From assembly GCF_009601165.1 (NCBI RefSeq), contig NZ_WIRE01000003.1, positions 62,001 through 126,000 of the forward strand: a DNA stretch of 64,000 nucleotides. Direction: 5' to 3'. This DNA comes from Alcanivorax sediminis (GTDB lineage Bacteria > Pseudomonadota > Gammaproteobacteria > Pseudomonadales > Alcanivoracaceae). A program made the translations under genes and the position numbers. The notes beneath the pieces were generated by a model. The model was given only the letters and a program-made list of their open reading frames with translations. It was not told the DNA's origin and made no database searches. Positions 45,801-54,290 of this stretch are shown piece by piece. Each line of letters begins with the position of its first letter. Positions within the stretch are counted from its first letter, which is position 1.

Positions 45801-46922
45801 GGTAACGTTTTGCAGTAGTAGCTCTTCTTCTGTCAGTTGCAGGTTGTTTCCTGCGCTGGTTTCTGTCGCATCGTCATTTCGTCCGCCTAGTGTGAGTGTC
45901 ACGTCATTCACGCAAGACATACGCAAATCAGCGCTCAATCCCGTGGGCGGAGTAACCTCGCCTGTGGCGCTCCACTTTACGTTCAATTCAGTTTTGCCAA
46001 GGCGAGCACCCGCTGCATCTTCTGCCCGTTGGGTATAGATTTTAGGGGCATTGGCATCAGGAAGGTCGCTGGACATTATCAGTAGCCGAAGATCCTGATT
46101 ACCACACCACATCGGGTCTGCGATTGCAGACTGGACTGCCTTGGTTACGTCTACGCGAATAATGTTTTGATCGATAACTGCGAGAGCATTGTAGCCAGTA
46201 TCCAGTTCCTGGTCCCAAGTCAGGCCGGATAAATCAGTGGGTGCTGTCGGGGTCGAGTTGACCTCGTAGGCCACAAGCGCTTCCATTTTTCTGCTGCTTG
46301 TGTCTGGAGTCGTGAAGCTCAGGATTGCAGAATCTACCTGTGCCCAGCGAGGCACACCAAGCCCGGTGAGCGTAACAGCCAGTACATTTTTATCCTGATT
46401 TGAAGACATCATTGAAGGAAAGGGTAGCGTGACGCTTGTGATGTCGATGGGGCCCCAGGTTCCCGCTGTGGTGGGTTGGGGGAGAGTCGCCCCACCCAGG
46501 TTGAAGACCTGTCCCGCCTCGCCATCGGTACTAATTACCTTGGCGTAGCCGGAAGGGAGTACAGTCTCGTCAATTTGCTTTACTGGATAATAAATAGCAC
46601 CGCCATTATCCCCTCCAGACAACTGTGCTGCTACGCCGAGCCGGGTATTTCCCGACAGCGCCGGGATGGTCTGCCTAAGTGCGTAGGCGATTTCATCGAT
46701 GGTCTTTACTGGAGACGGGGCTTCTGCTGCCGGGATGCTGGATGTGCCCGGAAAGTTTCGGTTGGTGGCGCCTGAATTATCGATGAGCAGAAGAATGTTG
46801 GCTCCGCTACCTTCGTTTTGGTAAAGGTAGATTTCAATGTCTTCTGCAGAAGCAGGAGGAGCTGAAAGCAGCACCGCCCCTGCGAGCAGTACTATTTTTT
46901 TTAGTTTGCTGAAAGCGTTCAT
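42801..46922 (-). CDS. pilY1: Type IV pilus tip adhesin/priming protein PilY1
   Basis: PilY1 sits at the pilus tip and primes assembly with the minor pilins. The 1373-residue product has a signal peptide ending at ASA (about 26), a VWA-like start (LLLIDNSGA at 44-52, with a degenerate metal motif), a second VWA half (from about 517, HIIMVTHAESSG near 596), and a C-terminal PilC-type beta-propeller with a calcium loop DIDNDGNTG near 1122. Between the VWA halves lie about 390 extra residues containing two beta-sandwich-like segments (about 155-318 and 365-512). ATG 46922 follows AGGGGG; the upstream 29 codons are unlikely. Confidence 0.92.
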   Translation of the reverse strand: MNAFSKLKKIVLLAGAVLLSAPPASAEDIEIYLYQNEGSGANILLLIDNSGATNRNFPGTSSIPAAEAPSPVKTIDEIAYALRQTIPALSGNTRLGVAAQLSGGDNGGAIYYPVKQIDETVLPSGYAKVISTDGEAGQVFNLGGATLPQPTTAGTWGPIDITSVTLPFPSMMSSNQDKNVLAVTLTGLGVPRWAQVDSAILSFTTPDTSSRKMEALVAYEVNSTPTAPTDLSGLTWDQELDTGYNALAVIDQNIIRVDVTKAVQSAIADPMWCGNQDLRLLIMSSDLPDANAPKIYTQRAEDAAGARLGKTELNVKWSATGEVTPPTGLSADLRMSCVNDVTLTLGGRNDDATETSAGNNLQLTEEELLLQNVTSGPSSERGNYIAGARFSNLAFGQGTKVSNAMLSGTITTVTGGSPQLTVSGLLADVGEFTANGDISKHPKGTQTATLSPAVGDFSVDVTNVLNEVFSDASWASNNSLGLRLDRTGGTAIGIHSVDAGATSGLRITMDVLTNSPKEFGASFDRRSDMKLAVDQFSNNTGGGNNKPTSSYVEAAEYMLGQDAVFGKAFSHIDSFEVPRTNYLSPSEEYNSCGGNHIIMVTHAESSGESFASQVKELVAGNPLGQDSEGNDISCTGDSNSDAWNCAEALSAYLKLEDITTHSIAFAPQKQETIDGLRAVAEASGGIAQETANAEELAKVLSDLINSLTTTDASMAAPGVAVNQLNRFSHLDQLYYALFRPSFQTRWDGNLKRYAVDFTSKQIVDETSAEAVDTDGFFKDTASSWWSNVVDGGDVTKGGSRAQTAANANRKLLTSRTSPAPSGNNNTTTSVTGQSLDTLSTINDVSKAELGLPATATDTDVQEHLDFLLTSWGDPLHSEPRLVNYGYTGTFEEAAADASKQDNVVFVSTNDGMLHAIDPESGDEYFAYIPGEEMAKTASRYDPIDLDAADPRRSTYGLDGGITIWRRSNSTDPSQNPEHVFLYLAQRRGGNAYYAVDATDKTTPKLLWKIDSTQAEFGNLGQTWSTPTLTQISLNGTRVPVLVFGGGYSPDDHDDKTNVSTGDKVGNSIYMVNAFNGKLIWSASSGTNADMKWAIPASVSAVDINFDGLVDHLYAADLGGQIFRIDIDNDGNTGTANLVTRVTTLAKLGTSSASGMDNNRRFYAAPVVALNARSDGNPFLQVGIGSGYRTYPLNQQTSNYIFVVEDYDALNNTSSAAITPSDMVDVTLNTSPSESDFTGNKGWKIELQDSGEKTLSSAVVSSGVMYVTSYLPDSVFQDACNRVVGSSRLYALNVIDGSPALDFNNDGTLDRSTDINLPGLPPSPQVLLDGTNETTLIIGTEALQGGNLNVGKGVRKTRWFQAETEAQAEAALQK

Positions 46923-46972
46923 TTTCGCCCCCTGTCGTTTTACACGAAAGCTCGATAAGTTGTGCGGGTCCA

Positions 46973-47584
46973 TCAAATGTCCCCCCCGTCCGTTGGTGTC
47001 TGAACGCAACGGGCAAATTCCTGTACGGTATATGTGTCAATATCCAAGACGGCCATGCTGCCATGACCATAGCCAACAAACTGATAATCCAATCCACGAA
47101 TGGTATTTTGATCCCCGCCTGATGTGCTGACCTGACTGCCCTCTCCGCCACTGCCAATACCGCAGGGCGCTACGTCATCTTTAATCTGAATTCTTGATTC
47201 CGATTGCAACAGTCCACGCTCATCAAAAACATCCGCGCTTCCGCAAGCTCCCGCTTTGTATAGGTCGCTCTTGGTAAGACATCTATCGATAGGGGTGAGT
47301 ACGCCGGAGCTGAGTTGACCCATGGCAATGTGGATTACATTGGTTTGCGTCGATCCGTCGCCTTGGTACAAGGATGCTTCCTGGAATAGAGCTGCCAAAG
47401 CCGATTCAGCCGCCTGGAAAGTCATGGCAGATCCTTGGGCGCTGGTTGAAATCTTGGAATTGAAGATGCTTGCACGTAATGCAGCAATTCCGAGAATAGA
47501 GATCATCGCCAGAATGACCAAAGCAATGACAAGCGCCATTCCAGTTTGCCGGGATTTAGGTAGAGATGAATTTACATGAGACAT
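46973..47584 (-). CDS. pilX: Minor pilin PilX
   Basis: The 203-residue product begins with a short basic leader and a hydrophobic helix (GMALVIALVILAMISILGIAALRA) in which the usual Glu5 is missing, as in PilX/GspK-type pseudopilins. QAAESALAAL follows, typical of PilX. It ends in CVQTPTDGGDI. ATG 47584 is preferred, since GGGGAG lies upstream and the start directly follows the pilW stop. It forms the priming complex with PilV, PilW and PilY1. Confidence 0.88.
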   Translation of the reverse strand: MSHVNSSLPKSRQTGMALVIALVILAMISILGIAALRASIFNSKISTSAQGSAMTFQAAESALAALFQEASLYQGDGSTQTNVIHIAMGQLSSGVLTPIDRCLTKSDLYKAGACGSADVFDERGLLQSESRIQIKDDVAPCGIGSGGEGSQVSTSGGDQNTIRGLDYQFVGYGHGSMAVLDIDTYTVQEFARCVQTPTDGGDI

Positions 47585-47585
47585 A

Positions 47586-48389
47586 TTAGATATCTCCCCA
47601 AGCAACATTTCTGATTCTTACGGTAGTGACAAACACACGACGAACAGCGGGCTCTTCAACTGGGCCGCCGCCGCCTGAGCTGAGTTGCCGATCAAGAATA
47701 AGGATATCTTTCGACGCCGCAGGGGTGGGGATGTTCTGCGTAGCTTGCAGAACCAGCCCCAGGCGCATGGTTACGATTTGATCCGTGGCGAGAACCGAAT
47801 CGATTTTTTTGTACAGCGTTGCTGCAGGGACCCCATTGGGGCTTGAATCTATTCCTGCAAGTACCTGGAAACTATCCACACCGGAGATAACGCTGATTCC
47901 GGTTGTTGCGGCATCAACATTGCCCATGCAAAAAAGTTCGTCACCTTGAACCCAATATGTACTCACGACGAGTTTCGGTATGGCAAGGACGTCTCCTTCA
48001 CAATCAGAGTCTCCAATGTCGCCATGCCGGGAGAAAGTAAGGCGGTCATTACCTGGGTTGCCTGTTCCCCCTTCCGCGCTGGCCGGGTAGGTGACGGCTC
48101 CATCGATGAAATCGTTAAGAACGAGACCTGCTGTATCAGCCAAGCCCAGATCTGGGTCCTCATAGCCCATCATGCGCATCTGGCGGGAAACAAAGTTCAG
48201 GCCAAATCTGCCCTGCTCCTGCACATCAGTTAGTCCACGCTGAAGCTGGAAAGCCTGGTTGTTGGTGGAAAAAAGCTGCACTGCGGCCAAGGTGATAAGG
48301 CTGCCAAGTAGCAAGGCAATCATGAGTTCAATCAGAGAAAACCCCTGAAATGCTCTTTTTCCTGGTTGGGATTCTGAAAAAGTCATCAT
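47586..48389 (-). CDS. pilW: Minor pilin PilW
   Basis: The 267-residue product has the prepilin motif GFSLIELMIALLLGSLITLAAVQLF followed by NQAFQLQRGLTDVQEQGRFGLNFVSRQMRMMGY, the standard PilW sequence pattern. It is one of the largest minor pilins, as expected. Its ATG overlaps the pilV stop by 4 bp, and its stop lies one base before the pilX start, so the set is co-translated. Confidence 0.92.
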   Translation of the reverse strand: MMTFSESQPGKRAFQGFSLIELMIALLLGSLITLAAVQLFSTNNQAFQLQRGLTDVQEQGRFGLNFVSRQMRMMGYEDPDLGLADTAGLVLNDFIDGAVTYPASAEGGTGNPGNDRLTFSRHGDIGDSDCEGDVLAIPKLVVSTYWVQGDELFCMGNVDAATTGISVISGVDSFQVLAGIDSSPNGVPAATLYKKIDSVLATDQIVTMRLGLVLQATQNIPTPAASKDILILDRQLSSGGGGPVEEPAVRRVFVTTVRIRNVAWGDI

Positions 48390-48904
48390 GGTGCTGGCAC
48401 CCAGGTTACGACTTCGAGGCGAATGCAGTCATCATCCGGCGGAGTACAAGTGGCGGGAGTTTGGTCGTTCCAGGTTACAGTGATGCAGGTTGCGGATGAC
48501 CCTGCACATGCTGACGCAGAAACCTGCCCGCCGGGCAACAGTTGAGCCGCTTGTGTGCTGATCTGAAGTATGTCGTTTGTAGCCATGGCATCGGGTGTGC
48601 ACGCGGCTGCAGTACAAGTGTCCCACCCTGCTGGCTTGGCAGAAGGGAAGTTCTGCTGAGTCCAGTTTCCGGTATCCAGATAGGCAGCTTCGGACTCGGG
48701 GTTGGCCGCTATCCGTTCTGCCAAATCATCAGCGATGGCAATTGCCTGGGTACGATAATGAGCACTTTCCGTGCCGCTGATGGCTTGTAGCTGAAGGCCT
48801 GCATAACCCAAGATCCCGATGCTAAGAACAAGCAAGGCGACGAGTACCTCGACAAGGCCAAAGCCTCGCTGTCGGTAGTGGTTAGGCCGTTGAGCAGCAG
48901 TCAT
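48386..48904 (-). CDS. pilV: Minor pilin PilV
   Basis: The 172-residue product has GFGLVEVLVALLVLSIGILGYAGLQLQAI, the PilV signature with Glu5, then AIAIADDLAERIAANPE. Cys pairs are present in the C-terminal half. Its ATG overlaps the stop of the upstream pilin gene (ATGA) and its stop overlaps pilW. Confidence 0.92.
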   Translation of the reverse strand: MTAAQRPNHYRQRGFGLVEVLVALLVLSIGILGYAGLQLQAISGTESAHYRTQAIAIADDLAERIAANPESEAAYLDTGNWTQQNFPSAKPAGWDTCTAAACTPDAMATNDILQISTQAAQLLPGGQVSASACAGSSATCITVTWNDQTPATCTPPDDDCIRLEVVTWVPAP

Positions 48905-49389
48905 GGGCAGGTGTACTCCTGGTTAGTGGTTCTACCAAGGCGGTTAATGGCAATTTCACGGCCAGTTTCACCGGTCAGATGGTTGTGGCAGATGCGAAAA
49001 GTTACCTGAGCGCTTGTTGTCCCGTCTCTTCGAAAGTCCAGGAAGGTTTCTCCGCCTGTGGTGGTTACAGTGACATTGGCTTTGGGGTCGAAGTCCTGAT
49101 TTTCAGTGTCGTGAGGAGCCGGCATGGACATATTCCAACCATTGCTCCAAGAGGCACCATCTGTGGCCCCAAGTGTGGCAACAGTACCCAGGTTGACTGC
49201 CTGGGCTCTTGAATTGTTGATTGCAGCAACCAGGTCCATGGCGGTGGTTTTAAGGGCTGACTTGGCGCCGGCGTCCCGAAACGAAGGGGCAGCCAATGTC
49301 AAAATGATGGCGGTTACAATGAGTACGGTTAAAAGCTCCACAAGCGTGAAGCCGCTAATCGTAGTTGTTGTTCGAAATTGCCTTCTCAT
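48901..49389 (-). CDS. fimU: Minor pilin FimU/GspH-type
   Basis: The product has 162 residues from ATG 49389 (MRRQFRT; GGCGGA upstream) or 171 from ATG 49416. It has SGFTLVELLTVLIVTAIILTLAAPSF and the GspH-type body AINNSRAQAVNLGTVATL...FLDFRRDGT...NRLGRT. By position it corresponds to FimU of P. aeruginosa, which caps the minor pilin complex; by sequence it could equally be named FimT. It opens the coupled fimU-pilV-pilW-pilX-pilY1-pilE series. Confidence 0.82.
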   Translation of the reverse strand: MRRQFRTTTTISGFTLVELLTVLIVTAIILTLAAPSFRDAGAKSALKTTAMDLVAAINNSRAQAVNLGTVATLGATDGASWSNGWNMSMPAPHDTENQDFDPKANVTVTTTGGETFLDFRRDGTTSAQVTFRICHNHLTGETGREIAINRLGRTTNQEYTCP

Positions 49390-49601
49390 TTGGTATTTCC
49401 GCCCAAGGTTTAGCATTCTGGATTCTGTGATTAATGGTACGGGGCCCCCTAAACATCAGTAACCGACGGCAGACAGGCGGGAGGTTTTGTTAGCTGACCG
49501 GTGACGAGCGGTCTAAAATAGTTAACTGGTTCATAATAAAGGATTTTTTTTTGCGGCTTTATGCTAATTATTTCTACCCACAGGTATTAATTTAGCTAAG
49601 A

Positions 49602-49637
49602 AAAAATGACTAGGTGCTATTTAGGGGCATCGCCTAG
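49602..49637 (-). terminator. Weak terminator after fimT
   Basis: CTAGG at 49610-49614 pairs with CCTAG at 49633-49637. On the minus strand TCATTTTTTC follows. The stem includes the fimT stop codon. The rest of 49417-49601 is A+T-rich and holds no recognisable promoter. Confidence 0.4.
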
Positions 49638-50167
49638 CTGAGAGGTGGGCAGTGTTTGGTGGAGGCCTCAGTTGTGACCCGTGCTTTTGCCTGAAAGTTA
49701 AGTATCACTTTCCTGGCGTGACCTCGATAGCAGAGGAGAAAGTGGCCGTTTTGATAGTAAGCCACCCCAAAGCGGTTAATCTGGAGAGAGGGGAGGTTGC
49801 GGAAGCTGCGCCACTGAATGGTCATGCCCTGGGGCAGGCTGAGTTCCTCGATAACCTTGTCAGATTGATCCAGGATGGCGTTGGCGTTCTTGTCAGCAAC
49901 GAGAATAAGTCTATTGTCCGGCTCATCAAACGATTCGCAGCGCCCTTTGCCAGAACAGATCAGCATGTTTGACCGGTAGGCCCCCTCCGCTCTTGCGGTA
50001 AATACCATGCTTTGCACCTGATTGGCGTTGGCCCGGAGCTGTTGGCTGATCAGCAGGTCTTGTATCACCGGTACCGCAAGCATGGTCAGTGTGGTGAGTA
50101 TTGATGTGGTTGTCAGAGCTTCCAGCAGTGTGAAGCCTCTCTTGCCTCGAGCTCGGAGGTGGTTCAT
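49634..50167 (-). CDS. fimT: Pseudopilin FimT/GspH-type
   Basis: The 177-residue product has KRGFTLLEALTTTSILTTLTMLAVPVI with Glu5 and the GspH-like body (QVQSMVFTARAEGAYRSNMLICS, LSLPQGMTIQWRSF, INRFGVAYYQNGHFLLC). It is a second GspH-type protein beside fimU, matching the fimT-fimU pair of Pseudomonas. FimT homologues in other bacteria bind DNA during uptake; a basic C-terminus (HARKVILNFQAKARV) makes that possible here but is not proof. It is separated from fimU by an A+T-rich gap of 244 bp. Confidence 0.8.
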   Translation of the reverse strand: MNHLRARGKRGFTLLEALTTTSILTTLTMLAVPVIQDLLISQQLRANANQVQSMVFTARAEGAYRSNMLICSGKGRCESFDEPDNRLILVADKNANAILDQSDKVIEELSLPQGMTIQWRSFRNLPSLQINRFGVAYYQNGHFLLCYRGHARKVILNFQAKARVTTEASTKHCPPLS

Positions 50168-50304
50168 GGATCGCCTTCTTATGTTTCTTGCTCATGCAGC
50201 GCGTGCATTGGTGATTCTTGAGTAGGGTTCATCCTAGTGCCTGACTTGGCTCTGAGCTGTCGGTACAATCGGACGGGTTTTGTCAGTGCCTGGGGATTTT
50301 CTCT

Positions 50305-51363
50305 GTGAGAGATGTGCTTGTAATCGGTGGCGGTATCATTGGCCGCTTTATCGCGCTTGAGTGTCAGGCCCGAGGAATGACTGTGACGCTTATCGATGCC
50401 GGTCAGTCCAGGCCGAGTGCTTCGTGGGCAGGGGGAGGTATCCTCAGCCCCTTGTTTCCCTGGAGATACCACGCTTCCTGGCGCCCGTTGGTTAGTGATT
50501 CTCTGGATCGATATGGTCAGTGGCGGGAGGTATTGAGATCTGAAACTGGTTTGTTTCCGGAGATTAATGCGTGCGGAATGCTGGTGCGTGAATCGGAAGT
50601 GGAGCAAGCCAGGCGATGGGCGAGGGATGAGCGTGTCAAACTATTGCCAGCCAGAGAGAGTGGCATTTCCGGGGGGTTCTCCGAAAAGGCCGAGCTATGG
50701 ATGCCGGATATTGCTGCGGTGAGGAACTCCCGTTGGTTGTCGGCCCTCGAGGTGCTTTGCGAACATCGTGGTATTCGCAGAGTGCTTTCGTCAGTGAGTG
50801 ATGTGGTAGAAAGTGCTGGTGCGGTAGAGGTGTGTGCTGGTGAGGAGCGGTTTAGAGCCGGTCAGGCTGTTGTGGCTGCGGGATATTGGAGCAAGGCGTT
50901 GCTGAAAGGCCTGCCGTTCACTGAAGAGTTGATGCCAGTTAAGGGGGAGATGCTGCTTTATCAGCTCGAGCCGGGAGAAATTCCCGCGATACTGCTGGCA
51001 GATTCAGGATATTTGATTCCTCGTAAGGATGGGCTGGTTTTGGCTGGTTCTACGCTGAATGCGGGGGTTCAAGATATGCGCCCGGGTGCGGCTGCTCATC
51101 AAGTGTTGAGGGAATCAGCAGCTGACTGGTACCCGCCACTGGCCAAGCTTCAGCCGGTGGCTCATTGGGCTGGTGTTCGGCCTGGCAATCGTAGGCCGCA
51201 GCCAATCATTGGGCCAATTCATCAGGGGAGTCGTATTTGCGTGGCGACAGGCCACTTCCGCAATGGCTTGGTAAGCGCTCCTGCAACAGGGCAGCTAGTA
51301 GCAGAAATGGTGTCTGGCCAGCCGCCATTTTGTGAGTCTCAGCCTTATTCTCCCTCATCCTGA
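50305..51363 (+). CDS. thiO: FAD-dependent glycine oxidase ThiO-like
   Basis: ThiO makes iminoglycine for the thiazole half of thiamine. The 352-residue product has the FAD motif VLVIGGGIIGRFIALE, SWAGGGILSPLFPW, VAAGYWSK and a C-terminal AGVRPGNRRPQPIIG followed by GHFRNGL, all typical of this DAO-type enzyme. It starts at GTG 50305 after GGGGA. Its position between pilR and fimT is the same as in P. aeruginosa. It overlaps the convergent pilR by 19 bp. No other thi gene is in the window. Confidence 0.85.
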   Translation: MRDVLVIGGGIIGRFIALECQARGMTVTLIDAGQSRPSASWAGGGILSPLFPWRYHASWRPLVSDSLDRYGQWREVLRSETGLFPEINACGMLVRESEVEQARRWARDERVKLLPARESGISGGFSEKAELWMPDIAAVRNSRWLSALEVLCEHRGIRRVLSSVSDVVESAGAVEVCAGEERFRAGQAVVAAGYWSKALLKGLPFTEELMPVKGEMLLYQLEPGEIPAILLADSGYLIPRKDGLVLAGSTLNAGVQDMRPGAAAHQVLRESAADWYPPLAKLQPVAHWAGVRPGNRRPQPIIGPIHQGSRICVATGHFRNGLVSAPATGQLVAEMVSGQPPFCESQPYSPSS

Positions 51364-52724
51364 TCCAGCTCGAGTTTTTTGAGCCGGTAGCGTAGCGAGC
51401 GGAAGGTCATTCCGAGCTTTTTCGCAGCTGCAGTGCGGTTCCAGTGAGTGGCATCCAGTGCCTTGATAATTTCCTGGCGCTCAATTTCCTGTAGAAAGTC
51501 TTCCAAGGGCTGTGACGAATCGCGTTCCAGCGTGGCGTGTTTTGGGGACTCTTGCTTGGTGACCGGTGAATATGATGGCTGACCATGCAAGTGCAGGTTC
51601 TCTACTTCAATGACCTGTCCCTCGCAGAGGGTCATGGCTCGCTCCAGAGTGTTTTCCAGCTCTCGCACATTACCGGGGAATGAATACTCGCGCAGGGCGG
51701 TCATGGCCTGGTCGCTTACCTTGGGTGCGCTGGTTTCCCATGCATTGCTCAGGCGCTGGAGGATATGATTAACAAGAGCGGGAATATCTTCTTTTCGTTC
51801 CCGTAGTGGAGGCACATGCGCTTCGATCACGTTTAATCGATAGAACAGGTCCTGCCGGAAACGACCTTCAGCCATTTCATTGGCGAGGTCCTTGTGGGTG
51901 GCGCAGAGGATGCGAAGGTTGACCTGGAACTCTCTGGCCTCACCCACGGGGCGCACACTTTTTTCCTGAATGGCACGAAGTAGCTTTACCTGCATGTGCA
52001 ATGGCAGGTCAGCGACTTCATCGAGAAAAAGTGTCCCCCCGTCTGCTTCACGGAAAAGGCCTTTTCTATCTTCAACGGCACCGGTAAAAGCACCTTTGCG
52101 ATGCCCGAAGAACTCACTTTCCATTAGTTCCGAGGGTATGGCGCCACAGTTTACTGCGACGAACGGCTTGTCTCTGCGAGGGCCCAGGTTGTGAATGAGT
52201 CGGGCTATGCGCTCCTTGCCGCTTCCTGATTCGCCGCTAATGTAGATGGGGGCCTGGCTGCGGGATAGCTTTCGAACCTGCGTTTTGAGAGCTTGCATGG
52301 AAGGGGCCATGCCGATCAGGTTGTCTTCTTCTTCCTGGTGCCCTTCCGCGTGACTGATGCCCAGCCCGTCTTCGATTAATTGGCGTAGCCGGTCCAGAGC
52401 GACGGGTTTGGATATGAAGTCGTAGGCCCCCAGCTTCATGGCGTCGGTGGCTGTTTCCATATTGCCGTAGGCGGTGATAACGGCTGTCGGCATTTCTGGG
52501 CAGTGTTGGGATATATGCTGTAAAAGCTCTATGCCCGTACCATCGCCAAGATTCATGTCAGTGAGACAGAGATCGAAACGATCACTATTGAGTTTATCCT
52601 TCGCTGCCCCTAGCGATTCTGCTGCGGTTGCCTTGAGCTTCATTCGCCCAAGAGTAATGACAAGCAGCTCTCGAAGATCGGCTTCGTCATCCACAACCAG
52701 TACGTGGGGGGTATCAGCACTCAT
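51345..52724 (-). CDS. pilR: Response regulator PilR (NtrC family)
   Basis: PilR activates sigma-54-dependent pilin transcription. The 459-residue product has a receiver domain with Asp56 (LTDMNLG), an AAA+ domain with Walker A GESGSGK (164-170) and the sigma-54 contact GAFTGA (211-216), and a Fis-type helix-turn-helix at the end (WNRTAAAKKLGMTFRSLRYRLKKL). It lies 12 bp downstream of pilS. The pilA target is not in the window. Confidence 0.95.
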   Translation of the reverse strand: MSADTPHVLVVDDEADLRELLVITLGRMKLKATAAESLGAAKDKLNSDRFDLCLTDMNLGDGTGIELLQHISQHCPEMPTAVITAYGNMETATDAMKLGAYDFISKPVALDRLRQLIEDGLGISHAEGHQEEEDNLIGMAPSMQALKTQVRKLSRSQAPIYISGESGSGKERIARLIHNLGPRRDKPFVAVNCGAIPSELMESEFFGHRKGAFTGAVEDRKGLFREADGGTLFLDEVADLPLHMQVKLLRAIQEKSVRPVGEAREFQVNLRILCATHKDLANEMAEGRFRQDLFYRLNVIEAHVPPLRERKEDIPALVNHILQRLSNAWETSAPKVSDQAMTALREYSFPGNVRELENTLERAMTLCEGQVIEVENLHLHGQPSYSPVTKQESPKHATLERDSSQPLEDFLQEIERQEIIKALDATHWNRTAAAKKLGMTFRSLRYRLKKLELDQDEGE

Positions 52725-52736
52725 AGTCGAACTCTG

Positions 52737-54290
52737 TTATTGAAATTGTCGGTGCGGGTGGGCAAAGGTTATCACAAAGCTAGCGCCTGTCTCTGTGTCT
52801 TCCAGGTCCAGGGTGGCTTGATTGGCCTGACACAACTCGCGGCAGAGGTAGAGCCCCAATCCGTTGCCGTCGGAGGCTGTCGTATAAAAAGGTTCGAAAA
52901 GATGCAGGGCCGCGTCTGCGCTGATGCCTTTGCCATTATCGCTGACTCGCAGCCAGGGTAACCCCGTCCGGGAATGAATTCCGCAACTCAGGATAATTCG
53001 AATACCGTCCCCTCCGTGCTTAAGAGCATTGGAAATCAGGTTATCCAGAATTTGTGTCAGCTGGTTGGGATCAAAGCGAACCTCAACTTCATTCCCGCAG
53101 GTTAGTTCAATGGAGGGAGGCGGGCTTTTCATGCTCCAGTTGTCGAATACGGGTCGCAAGACGGTTGAAAGCGCGAATCGTTCTGCATTCCCCTTGCCTC
53201 GGCGGGAGAGGTCAAGGACGTCATGAATGATGCCGTTTACGCGAGTGACATGGTTGCGGATGATGGACAAAAGGTGACGGTCTTCCTCTGTCGGCTCTCC
53301 ATCCAGTAACAGCTCGGTTGCGTGGTTAATGGCGCTTAGAGGGTTGCGGATTTCATGGGCAAGGGTGGCGGAAAGTCTGCCGAGTGAAGCCAGGTTTAAT
53401 TGCTGAGCTTCTTGAGCGACCCTTGAAGTGTCTTCGAGAAACAAAAGAGTAAGGTTTTCATGGCCAGTGTCGAGCTTGGCGAAGCGAGGACTCAAGTTTG
53501 GGCTTTGCTCCGATACCCGAAGAGAGGCCAGAGGCAGCATGGGGTTGTCTTGCCAGCGTTCATGGCGGCTGATCAAGCTTTGTGATAAGCGTTTTCCAAG
53601 CATCGGAGAGTCGAACAGGTTATTCGCGGAATGGTTAGACATTAGAATCCGATATTGATCGTCAAACACCATGACACCAGTACGCATTCGCTGCACGATT
53701 TGCTGGTTCAATGCTTCCAGACGCTCAATGGCAACTCGTTGACTACGCGCTATCTGTTCGCTCTGCTCTAATCGTTGTGCGATCTGCTGGATGATCAATG
53801 ACACCATGAAGAAGGCGATGCCCAGTAGCCCGGACTCCGTGAGCAGGAAGGGGGAGTCGAATTGCTCCTGAATGGAAAAATAAAACTGCTCAAACATGGC
53901 GGAGAGGGTGGCCAAGGCTGCAATCAAGAAGCCTAGCCGTCCTTGCAGTAATATATTGCCGGCGGCCACCGTGACCAGAAGTAACACTGCGAGTCCACCA
54001 GCCAGCCCACCCTGTGCATGTACCACCAAAGTCAGCATAATCAGGTCGCTAATCAAGGCGGTAGGTTGTGCCCACCCCGGGAAAGCTCTGCGCTGTCTTC
54101 GAAAATCCAGGGTTGCAGAGGCTAGTGACAGCCCCAGATAGACAAAAAGGGTGGCCTGGAAAAGCGTTGGAGAGTGTTTTCCGATGAGGGGAGTGTCTGG
54201 AGCGTAGTGCAGAAGCAGCAGCGCGCAGGCAATCGCTATACGGTAGACATTATAGATTCGGGCTGGGGTCCAGCCCTGATTATTGGTCAT
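52737..54290 (-). CDS. pilS: Sensor kinase PilS
   Basis: PilS controls PilR and in Pseudomonas monitors pilin in the membrane. The 517-residue product has six membrane helices (about 15-180), a PAS-like region (about 200-290, TGVMVFDDQYRILMSN), HisKA with His312 (LAHEIRNPLSAI) and HATPase (DNLISNALKHGG, NGLGLYLC). ATG 54290 (MTNNQGW) overlaps the end of the upstream small gene by 11 bp. It is followed directly by pilR. Confidence 0.94.
   Translation of the reverse strand: MTNNQGWTPARIYNVYRIAIACALLLLHYAPDTPLIGKHSPTLFQATLFVYLGLSLASATLDFRRQRRAFPGWAQPTALISDLIMLTLVVHAQGGLAGGLAVLLLVTVAAGNILLQGRLGFLIAALATLSAMFEQFYFSIQEQFDSPFLLTESGLLGIAFFMVSLIIQQIAQRLEQSEQIARSQRVAIERLEALNQQIVQRMRTGVMVFDDQYRILMSNHSANNLFDSPMLGKRLSQSLISRHERWQDNPMLPLASLRVSEQSPNLSPRFAKLDTGHENLTLLFLEDTSRVAQEAQQLNLASLGRLSATLAHEIRNPLSAINHATELLLDGEPTEEDRHLLSIIRNHVTRVNGIIHDVLDLSRRGKGNAERFALSTVLRPVFDNWSMKSPPPSIELTCGNEVEVRFDPNQLTQILDNLISNALKHGGDGIRIILSCGIHSRTGLPWLRVSDNGKGISADAALHLFEPFYTTASDGNGLGLYLCRELCQANQATLDLEDTETGASFVITFAHPHRQFQ

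Noticed and set aside
49390..49633. Sigma-54 promoter for the minor pilin operon
   Set aside because: PilR made it worth looking for, but no TGGCAC-N5-TTGC-like sequence was found on the minus strand of this A+T-rich gap.
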